DNA of 64,000 nucleotides from Hwangdonia seohaensis (lineage in GTDB: Bacteria > Bacteroidota > Bacteroidia > Flavobacteriales > Flavobacteriaceae), in assembly GCF_031932625.1 (NCBI RefSeq), contig NZ_JAVSCK010000001.1:186001-250000 (forward strand), read 5' to 3'. Position numbers and translations under genes: made by a program. Positions 52,008 through 59,277 of this stretch are shown here, in pieces (within the stretch, counting starts at the first letter, position 1; each line of letters starts with the position of its first letter). The notes under the pieces were generated by a model. It had not been told where the DNA came from. It saw nothing but the letters and a program-made list of their open reading frames with translations, and did no database searches.

Positions 52008-54347
52008 TTAATTTGAGCTGTTTATGGGAAAACCAATTCCAATGAAAACCCTAATATCATCAGTGTTATTAACCCACGAAACATCAAAATTTATGGGTCC
52101 AAGAAGCGATTTGTATGAAACTGTAGTGCCAATAGAAGCTAAAAAACTTGGGTTTTCGTAATTTGTCCATTTGTCTTTTGGTAAAAATGCTTTGGGTATA
52201 TAATCATCAAAATTCCCAAAACCTACTGAGGCCATATCAATGTGAGGTGTAACGTATAAATTACGGATCGTTTTTAATTGGACACCAAGCCCAACTTTTA
52301 TAAACTGACTTACCGCTAATGCACTTTCGGTTAATCCTGAAAATGTATAATTATCATTTCTTGGATCTATAATATTTCCGCCTAAAAAATATTTGGCGCC
52401 ATAACCAAGCGTAGTAAAAAGATAGTCATTGTCTCTACTATTTCCCCCAAACATGAAGCCAGAGTCTAGGCTGGTAATTCCCGTTAAATTTGGGGTGATT
52501 AAAATTCTTTCTTCAAAGCCGAGACTTAACTTTGTATAGTTGTTGGCAGACGCATCAATATTACTGATATTTGGGTCTATATAAGATGTTTTAATATTGT
52601 TATGAAATGATGTTGATAGCATTGCTTGGATTTGCGTGCCATGAGTAGGATAATGCACATCATTTAAACTATTGTGTTTAAACTGTGCATACAACTCATA
52701 AATTGTAAAATTATACTGTTCTAAGCTTAAAATGTTATTATTAACGTTAGGGTCTATTTTGGGTTTTAGTTTGGAAGATTCATATTTTAAACCCAAACCA
52801 GTATAACTTTTTAGCGCGCTTAAATTTCTATTAATTTGGTTGTCAAACTCAAAATAGGAGAATCTAACCTCATCAACATTTCTTCCTTCAATAAATAGTT
52901 TCTGTTGAAGGAGTTGGCCCAAAACTTCTGTTTTCCACCACCAATCACGATCATTACCAAAATTTTTCTGGTATTGTATCCTTGCTTTTGGTTGCTCTGC
53001 AATATCTAAAGTCACTAAAAAACGTGATGCATCAGCAAGAACGTTTCGGCCTGTGTAATTAATAATAAGTCCTGCGCCTCTATAACTATCAAAGTGCAAT
53101 GCCCCTTTAACTTGATGCTTTGATTTTTCAACACCCTTTAAAATAAGTCCTAACTTGTCATTTTCCCTATTCGGTGCAAATTCGATATCCTTAAAAATTG
53201 TTGTGCCCATTGCTCTGCCTAAGCCTTCTTCAATCTCTTGTGTTGTATATTCTACATTAGGCTTCATAGCTGTTCTAGCTTTTACAAGTGCTAGATTTGA
53301 TTTGCTAATATTTTGATATTCAATAGTGTTAAAAGTGAATTTGGTTTGTGCTTCAGGCAGTTCATGCTTCCGTTGTTCAAAATTTTTCAGGCTTTGTGAT
53401 AGATTAACAAAAGCATCAATTTGTTGATCGGTCGCTATTTTTCCTTCTTCATATATCTCATTGGCATTAAAAAAATCTGAAGTGGAATAGGTTAAATATG
53501 GCGCATGATCAATAAGTATATCACAAAGCAGCCGGTTTGCTGGCCGTTTTGTATTACTGTTCATCATACTCCCTTGAAATAGTAACGAACTAATACTATT
53601 TAGACTTTCGATAGTTTGAGGATTGTCACCCACATCACTTCCTATAATAAAATCGGCTCCCCAATTTTTGGCAATATCTGCAGGGAAATTATTGAGCAAT
53701 CCACCATCTACCAAGAGTGTGTTTTCGTAACGAACCGGCGAAAAAACACCAGGAATAGACATACTGGCTCGCATTGCAGTGGCAAGGGAACCTTGGTCTA
53801 ATATCACTTCCTTACCATTTAAAATATCTGTTGTTACGGCTCTGAATGGTATGGGCAGATCATCAAAATCATCTATTCCATAAACAGGAACGGCAAGTAG
53901 CGCAATAAACTCCCTCAATTTTTGATCGTTAAGGAGATAGGCTCCTGTGCTAATTTTGCCATTTTTAAAATCCAATTCAATAAGATACTTGCCATATTCA
54001 CTTTTTTCTTCTGCACCCACTTTGTTAAGCGAAACACGTCCTCCCAATAATTTTTCCCAATTGGCATTTTTTGTAAGACTTGCAATACTATCGCCAGAAT
54101 AACCCATGGCATATAGTCCACCAACAATACTTCCCATACTGTTGCCTACTATTAAATCTGGCACTATATGTAAAGAATCCAATAATTGCAGTGTCCGGAT
54201 ATGCGCAACGCCTTTTGCACCGCCTCCACTTAAAACCAATGCCACTTTTGGCTTTTTTTCTTGAGCAAAAATCAGTTGTGAAAATGTTAAACAAAAAATT
54301 AACAATAATAAATACAGATAATTTTGTGATTGTAAAACTTTAATCAT
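52008..54347 (-). CDS. Patatin-like phospholipase with outer-membrane barrel (type Vd-like)
   Basis: This 779-residue protein has a signal peptide (1-29, LIFAQ), a patatin domain (about 34-250) with GGGAKG, the nucleophile motif GNSMGS and the DGG motif, one or two POTRA-like segments (about 330-400), and a C-terminal BamA/TpsB-type beta-barrel ending in FNVSW...FIGIGFPIN-like strands. The layout fits PlpD-type (type Vd) autotransporters, with a phospholipase A role at the outer membrane or surface. Confidence 0.88.
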   Translation of the reverse strand: MIKVLQSQNYLYLLLLIFCLTFSQLIFAQEKKPKVALVLSGGGAKGVAHIRTLQLLDSLHIVPDLIVGNSMGSIVGGLYAMGYSGDSIASLTKNANWEKLLGGRVSLNKVGAEEKSEYGKYLIELDFKNGKISTGAYLLNDQKLREFIALLAVPVYGIDDFDDLPIPFRAVTTDILNGKEVILDQGSLATAMRASMSIPGVFSPVRYENTLLVDGGLLNNFPADIAKNWGADFIIGSDVGDNPQTIESLNSISSLLFQGSMMNSNTKRPANRLLCDILIDHAPYLTYSTSDFFNANEIYEEGKIATDQQIDAFVNLSQSLKNFEQRKHELPEAQTKFTFNTIEYQNISKSNLALVKARTAMKPNVEYTTQEIEEGLGRAMGTTIFKDIEFAPNRENDKLGLILKGVEKSKHQVKGALHFDSYRGAGLIINYTGRNVLADASRFLVTLDIAEQPKARIQYQKNFGNDRDWWWKTEVLGQLLQQKLFIEGRNVDEVRFSYFEFDNQINRNLSALKSYTGLGLKYESSKLKPKIDPNVNNNILSLEQYNFTIYELYAQFKHNSLNDVHYPTHGTQIQAMLSTSFHNNIKTSYIDPNISNIDASANNYTKLSLGFEERILITPNLTGITSLDSGFMFGGNSRDNDYLFTTLGYGAKYFLGGNIIDPRNDNYTFSGLTESALAVSQFIKVGLGVQLKTIRNLYVTPHIDMASVGFGNFDDYIPKAFLPKDKWTNYENPSFLASIGTTVSYKSLLGPINFDVSWVNNTDDIRVFIGIGFPINSSN

Positions 54348-54846
54348 TCGCCAAAGTGTTTGTTATAACCTTACCATTTCAAAAATAACATATTCAGACC
54401 ATTGCAAAGGGAAAATACTTGTAATAATATTTTATAAAAACCTAAGCATTTGAGTATACGCATGTGTTTATTGCATAAAAACACAAATACAATCCACTTT
54501 AGCTGTCAGTATTCATAATATACGAGAAAAGAAAGTGATTTTTTTAATTGTAATCAGATTTCAAAAATAACACTAAAGACTATTCAAAAAGGAAAAAGCA
54601 CATTTGGCCAACCTACTTTTATCGGATTATTAGGCTTCAAAATCTTACAATCTTAATCTACCCGATAAGGTTCTGTCTCTTATTCCTAAAGAACAGATGT
54701 TATAAAATCCTACTAGGTAAATCGTTAATAATTTAGTATCTTTAAGAGATTCTGCATTATATCTCAACCGTTACTTTTAAAGTGATTTTTTGATATAAAT
54801 ACAGAATTTATAAAATTTTTCAGTCATTAACTTTAAACAGAAAACC
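54348..54846. other. Long intergenic region upstream of the baeRF gene
   Basis: About 500 bases separate the divergent lipase and baeRF genes. Only a near-match to the -7 element (TATCTTTA, about 54738) was seen on the plus strand. No gene or long repeat is evident. Confidence 0.35.
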
Positions 54847-56004
54847 ATGTCATTAATAACCAAAAAAGAAATAGCAGAATTGCACGATATAAATCAAGAT
54901 AATTGCATTTCAATTTTTATTCCTACACATAGAGCGGGTAAAAAAGTTTTGCAAGAAGAAGATGCCTTAGCGTTAAAAAACCAACTGAAAGCTGTTAAAG
55001 ACAAGTTGGGCAAAAAAGAGCTTAGTTCTGATGACATTAACAAAAGAACACAACCGGTTCAAAAACTAATTGATAACAGTTCGTTTTGGCGCGAGCAATC
55101 CGATGGCCTTGCCATATTTATAGCCGATGGTTTCGCAAAAACCTATACGCTACCGGTGCACTTCAAGGAATTTAATTATATCTCAAATTCTTTTTATTTA
55201 AAGCCTTTGATGCCCATGTTTGTTGGTGATGGAAGTTTTTATTTATTGATGCTCGAAAGGCGTAATGTAAAACTATACGAATGCACGCAACATAGCTTTA
55301 CTGAAATTATTATTGACGACCTGATACCAGAAAGCAAAAGAGACCGTGTAGGTTTTGATTATGAAGAAAAAAACCTGCAATTTAGAACCGGACAGGCAGG
55401 TTCTGGTTATGCCATGTATCATGGACAAGAAGCAGCTACGGGAAAACGGAAAAATGAAATAAAAAAGTATTTAAGGGCTATAAATGATGGAATTGCCCCA
55501 ATTTTCAGGGAAGAAAACATGCCATTGTTAATAGCAGCACAAGATTTTATTTTCGATATCTACAAAGAAGTAAACACTTATTCAGATTTAAAAGAAGAGA
55601 ATTTAAACACAGATTTTAGCGATACCGATATTTTTGATGCCCACGAACAAGCTTGGGAAATGATGGCTCCGGTATTCGACCAAAAAAGAAAGGATAAAAT
55701 GGCACGTTTCCTTGAGGAGCAGGGCACCGGAAAAACAGCTATAGGAATTGATAAAATTATACCAGCCGCTTTTGACGGAAAGGTAGACACCCTATTTTGC
55801 GAAAACAAGGCAGATATTTTTGGTAACTGCTTAGAAGAAAACAACTCCATAACCGTTACCCAAAGTGAGGAAAGCGACAACACCATTTCTTTGATGAATG
55901 TTGCTGCCATAAAAACTTTTTTAAACGGTGGCGAGGTTTATTTATTGGATAAGGAAGACATGCCAAACCCAAATTCAAGGGTCAATGCTTTGTATAGATA
56001 TTAG
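54847..56004 (+). CDS. baeRF-family protein (release-factor-like fold)
   Basis: This 385-residue protein matches the bacterial archaeo-eukaryotic release factor family (baeRF3/7 type) described from comparative genomics. It has CISIFIPTHRAGKK near residue 20, SDGLAIFIADGF, and FYLKPLMPMFVGDGSFYLLMLERRNVKLYECTQHS. The family is proposed to act on ribosomes or peptidyl-tRNA, but its biochemistry is largely untested. The Gln of the true GGQ motif is absent; the GSGYAMYHGQ segment is a different site. It stands alone behind a long 5' region. Confidence 0.72.
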   Translation: MSLITKKEIAELHDINQDNCISIFIPTHRAGKKVLQEEDALALKNQLKAVKDKLGKKELSSDDINKRTQPVQKLIDNSSFWREQSDGLAIFIADGFAKTYTLPVHFKEFNYISNSFYLKPLMPMFVGDGSFYLLMLERRNVKLYECTQHSFTEIIIDDLIPESKRDRVGFDYEEKNLQFRTGQAGSGYAMYHGQEAATGKRKNEIKKYLRAINDGIAPIFREENMPLLIAAQDFIFDIYKEVNTYSDLKEENLNTDFSDTDIFDAHEQAWEMMAPVFDQKRKDKMARFLEEQGTGKTAIGIDKIIPAAFDGKVDTLFCENKADIFGNCLEENNSITVTQSEESDNTISLMNVAAIKTFLNGGEVYLLDKEDMPNPNSRVNALYRY

Positions 56005-56100
56005 GAATTGAAATGCATGTATCCAAAAGATAGGGTTTATAGTAAAACCGATTCTGTCACAAAAAAAATTCCACACCGCACCTAAAGTTATACCCAATTA

Positions 56101-56130
56101 AAAAAACCTCTCATTTCTGAGAGGTTTAAA
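56101..56130 (-). terminator. Terminator downstream of tRNA-Leu
   Basis: The stem AACCTCTC / GAGAGGTT (56105-56112 and 56119-56126) is followed on the minus strand by a T-run. It may also end the baeRF transcript arriving on the plus strand. Confidence 0.7.
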
Positions 56131-56153
56131 ACCACAAACTTGCAGTTAAAAAG

Positions 56154-56235
56154 TGCGGGCGGGGAGACTCGAACTCCCACACCTCGCGGCACTAGATCCT
56201 AAGTCTAGCGTGTCTACCAATTCCACCACGCCCGC
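56154..56235 (-). tRNA. trnL: tRNA-Leu (anticodon UAG)
   Basis: The acceptor stem GCGGGCG / CGCCCGC closes perfectly. The D arm holds GGTGGAATTGGTAGACAC. The anticodon arm CTAGA-CTTAGGA-TCTAG gives anticodon UAG, reading CUA. A class II variable arm is present (GCCGCGAGGTGT), and the T arm has GGGAGTTCGAGTCTCCC. The discriminator base is A and CCA is not encoded. Length is 82 bases, as for leucine tRNA. A clear promoter is upstream at 56261. Confidence 0.95.
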
Positions 56236-56242
56236 TTTTACT

Positions 56243-56256
56243 CCGATAAATATCGG
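56243..56256 (-). promoter_or_regulatory. Leader hairpin of the tRNA-Leu precursor
   Basis: A perfect 6-base stem (CCGATA / TATCGG) with a 2-base loop lies between the promoter and the mature tRNA 5' end. It would be part of the 5' leader cleaved by RNase P. Its role is unknown. Confidence 0.3.
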
Positions 56257-56260
56257 GATG

Positions 56261-56290
56261 CAAATATAAACAAGATTTTTAAATTGCAAA
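56261..56290 (-). promoter_or_regulatory. Bacteroidota promoter of tRNA-Leu
   Basis: On the minus strand TTTG (56287-56290) and TATATTTG (56261-56268) are 18 bases apart, matching the phylum consensus. The mature tRNA starts 25 bases downstream of the -7 element. Confidence 0.75.
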
Positions 56291-56321
56291 CTTCTTTACC
56301 ACTAAAAACATTCTTTTTTTA

Positions 56322-56329
56322 TACTTTTG
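56322..56329 (+). promoter_or_regulatory. -7 promoter element of the M20 dipeptidase gene
   Basis: TACTTTTG matches TAnnTTTG, 22 bases before the ATG at 56352. It is divergent from the tRNA promoter within 32 bases. Confidence 0.5.
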
Positions 56330-56351
56330 GAAATAACTTTATAAACTCACT

Positions 56352-57740
56352 ATGACCAACGTAAAATCATACATTAAAGAACATAAACAACGCTTTTTAA
56401 ACGAACTTATCGAGCTGTTAAAAATCCCATCGATTAGTGCAGATTCAGCCTATAAAAACGATGTACTTAAAACTGCAGACGAAATTAAAATCAGTCTTGA
56501 AAAAGCGGGATGCGACCATGTGGAAATTTGCAAAACCGCGGGCTACCCCATAGTTTACGGCGAAAAAACAATAGACAAGAATTTACCAACCGTTCTGGTT
56601 TACGGGCATTACGATGTGCAACCACCAGACCCCTTAGATTTATGGCACTCACCACCTTTTGAGCCCATTATCAAAAAAACCGAAACACACCCCGAAGGCG
56701 CTATTTTTGCGCGAGGCGCTTGCGACGACAAAGGCCAAATGTACATGCACGTAAAAGCCATGGAGTTTATGACTACCACCAACCAACTGCCCTGCAACGT
56801 TAAATTTATGATTGAGGGCGAAGAAGAAGTGGGCAGCTCAAACCTTGCCATATTTGTAAAAGAAAACCAGGAGAAATTAAAAAACGATGTCATTCTTATT
56901 TCCGATACGGGAATGATTGCGCCCGATGTACCATCCATCACAACCGGACTTCGAGGGTTGAGCTATGTTGAAGTTGAAGTTACGGGCCCAAACCGCGACT
57001 TGCACTCAGGCTTGTATGGCGGTGCCGTGGCAAACCCTATCAATGTATTGGCTAAAATGATTGCATCGCTTCACGACGAAAACAATCACATCACGATCCC
57101 GGGATTTTACGATAAAGTTGAAGAACTCTCTAAACAAGAACGCCAGCACATGGCAAAAGCACCTTTCAATTTAGAAGAATATAAAAAAGCATTGGATATA
57201 AATGCGGTTTACGGCGAAGCAGGCTACACCACAAACGAGCGCAATTCCATCCGCCCAACCCTAGATGTTAACGGTATTTGGGGCGGTTACACGGGCGAAG
57301 GCGCCAAAACCGTAATTGCCAGTAAAGCTTTTGCCAAAATATCCATGCGCTTAGTGCCCCATCAAAATTGGGAAGAGATCACCCAACTGTTTAAAACCCA
57401 TTTCGAAAGTATAGCGCCCCCAGGCGTAACCGTAAAAGTAAAGCCGCACCACGGCGGGCAAGGGTACGTTACCCCAATCGATAGCATCGGTTATCAGGCG
57501 GCAAGCAAAGCCTATCAAGACACGTTTGGCAAAACCCCAATTCCGCAACGCAGCGGCGGCAGCATCCCCATTGTATCGCTGTTCGAGCAGGAATTAAAAA
57601 GCAAAACCATTTTAATGGGCTTCGGGCTAGACAGCGACGCCATCCATTCACCAAACGAACATTTCGGCATTTTCAACTATTTAAAAGGCATCGAAACCAT
57701 CCCATTGTTTTATAAATATTTCACCGAATTATCTAAATAA
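56352..57740 (+). CDS. M20-family dipeptidase
   Basis: This 462-residue peptidase has the M20 signature: the metal His in YGHYDVQPPDPLDLWHSPPF, the bridging Asp in GACDDKGQ, the Glu pair in IEGEEEVGSSNL, and the last His in IHSPNEHFGI. The dimerisation lid spans about 190-320. The sequence fits bacterial carnosinase-like dipeptidases (CNDP type) using two Zn2+ or Mn2+ ions. The product may be general dipeptide turnover. Confidence 0.92.
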   Translation: MTNVKSYIKEHKQRFLNELIELLKIPSISADSAYKNDVLKTADEIKISLEKAGCDHVEICKTAGYPIVYGEKTIDKNLPTVLVYGHYDVQPPDPLDLWHSPPFEPIIKKTETHPEGAIFARGACDDKGQMYMHVKAMEFMTTTNQLPCNVKFMIEGEEEVGSSNLAIFVKENQEKLKNDVILISDTGMIAPDVPSITTGLRGLSYVEVEVTGPNRDLHSGLYGGAVANPINVLAKMIASLHDENNHITIPGFYDKVEELSKQERQHMAKAPFNLEEYKKALDINAVYGEAGYTTNERNSIRPTLDVNGIWGGYTGEGAKTVIASKAFAKISMRLVPHQNWEEITQLFKTHFESIAPPGVTVKVKPHHGGQGYVTPIDSIGYQAASKAYQDTFGKTPIPQRSGGSIPIVSLFEQELKSKTILMGFGLDSDAIHSPNEHFGIFNYLKGIETIPLFYKYFTELSK

Positions 57741-57923
57741 TTTTTTGGGTGTTACCCCGCTTTTAATGGCGGGGTCGCGCTTTCCACTATATCTTTTTAA
57801 AAGGTCATTGCGAAAAAAGAACATCTGTGGCAATCTGCTTAATTTTAGTTTTATGCTAACTTGTTTACTATCAATTTTTAAAAAGGATGCCGTTTCAATC
57901 GCTAACACGACAGCCATTACCTA

Positions 57924-58787
57924 ATGAAAAACCAACACAACCAACATCTTTTTCTACTTGTTTTAGCAACACTTTTTATAAGTACTTCGGGCGCATTGGG
58001 CAAACATATCGATATGCCAACTCCTGTTATTATTTGGTGGCGTGCCAGTATTGCCGGGGTTATTCTATATGTGTTTTGCAGATATAAAAAAATTAGTTTA
58101 AAAATAAATTCAAAAAAAGACCTAGTTCTTTTTATTTTAAGCGCCCTACTTATGGCAGGGCATTGGCTTACGTATTTCTATGCCTTAAAACTGTCAAACG
58201 TCGCCATTGGTATGCTATCATTATTTGTTTATCCAATACTTACGGCATTTTTAGAACCGCTATTCTTTAAAATAAAATTCGATTCCATTTATATATTCCT
58301 CGGAATTTTGGTGCTCGTTGGTATTTATATATTAGCTCCAGAATTTGATTTGGAAAGCACACACGTAAAAGGTATTTTATTCGGGTTGGTTTCGGCCTTA
58401 ATGTATGCGTTGCGCAATATTGTTTCAAAAAAACTGATAAGCAATCAGTACCATGGCACCTCAATAATGCTATATCAAATTGGTATTGTTACTTTGGTTT
58501 TGTCCCCTGTTTTGGTTTTTATGGACACCTCCGGTATAATAACTCAGTACCCCTATGTTTTAACTTTAGCTATTTTAACTACCGCCATTGGGCATAGCAT
58601 GTTGGTTAATAGTTTAAAACATTTTACGGTAAGTACCGCCAGCATAATTAGCAGCATTCAACCCATTTTAGGAATTGTAATTGCTTTCATTTTTTTAAAT
58701 GAAATACCAACTTGGAACACCTTTTTTGGCGGACTCATTATTCTTTCAACCGTAGCTATTGAAAGTGTGAGATCAAGCAGAAAATAG
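57924..58787 (+). CDS. EamA/DMT-superfamily transporter
   Basis: This 287-residue protein has ten membrane helices in two EamA repeats, with WWRASIAGVILYVFCRYKK after the first helix and SALLMAGHWLTYFYALKLSNVA. It is a small-metabolite exporter of unknown substrate, distinct from the DMT protein at 6746-7648. It starts 183 bases after the dipeptidase. Confidence 0.87.
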   Translation: MKNQHNQHLFLLVLATLFISTSGALGKHIDMPTPVIIWWRASIAGVILYVFCRYKKISLKINSKKDLVLFILSALLMAGHWLTYFYALKLSNVAIGMLSLFVYPILTAFLEPLFFKIKFDSIYIFLGILVLVGIYILAPEFDLESTHVKGILFGLVSALMYALRNIVSKKLISNQYHGTSIMLYQIGIVTLVLSPVLVFMDTSGIITQYPYVLTLAILTTAIGHSMLVNSLKHFTVSTASIISSIQPILGIVIAFIFLNEIPTWNTFFGGLIILSTVAIESVRSSRK

Positions 58788-58844
58788 ATATCCTACTTCA
58801 AATCCCACAGGTCTTTTTCCAATGATAAACCATGTTTTTTTTAC

Positions 58845-58858
58845 TCTACAGTTGTAGA
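58845..58858. promoter_or_regulatory. BlaI-type operator 1 (covers the -33 region)
   Basis: TCTACAGTTGTAGA is a perfect palindrome containing the BlaI/MecI/CopY core TACAnnTGTA. It overlaps the TTG (58852-58854) placed 20 bases before the -7 element. Confidence 0.75.
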
Positions 58859-58872
58859 ATTAAAATTTTTAT

Positions 58873-58886
58873 TCTACATTTGTAGA
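58873..58886. promoter_or_regulatory. BlaI-type operator 2 (covers the -7 element)
   Basis: TCTACATTTGTAGA is a perfect palindrome with the core TACAnnTGTA, 28 bases from operator 1. Its left half, TACATTTG (58875-58882), is itself a TAnnTTTG -7 element. A third half-site (TGTA at 58901-58904) follows. Confidence 0.78.
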
Positions 58887-58908
58887 GTTAACTCTAATAG
58901 TGTAGAAC

Positions 58909-59274
58909 ATGCAACTTTCAAAAACCGAAGAAGATTTAATGAATTATTTATGGAAGCTCGAAAAAGCTTTTATGAAGGACTTACTGGACGCTTATCCAGA
59001 GCCAAAACCAGCAACCACAACCGTCGCCACCCTTTTAAAACGGATGACAGACAAGGGTTTTATCGCTTATAACTTATTTGGAAAATCTCGCGAATATTAT
59101 CCGTTGGTTAAAAAGAAAGACTATTTCTCAAAACATGTAAACGGACTGATTAAAAACTTTTTTAACGATTCCGCAAGTCAGTTTGCATCGTTTTTTACCA
59201 AAGAGACGAATTTATCGAAAGAAGAATTAGAGCATTTAAAAGCCCTAATTGATAGCGAAATTAAAAAGAAGTAA
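58909..59274 (+). CDS. BlaI/MecI/CopY-family transcriptional repressor
   Basis: This 121-residue winged-helix protein has the family N-terminal LSKTEEDLMNYLWKLEKAFMKDLLDAYPEPKPATTTVATLLKRMTDKGF and a C-terminal dimerisation helix region. It binds TACAnnTGTA operators and is inactivated by cleavage through the M56 receptor. Its own promoter carries two such operators, so it is probably autoregulated. It is 3 bases upstream of the M56 gene. Confidence 0.95.
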   Translation: MQLSKTEEDLMNYLWKLEKAFMKDLLDAYPEPKPATTTVATLLKRMTDKGFIAYNLFGKSREYYPLVKKKDYFSKHVNGLIKNFFNDSASQFASFFTKETNLSKEELEHLKALIDSEIKKK

Positions 59275-59277
59275 ATT

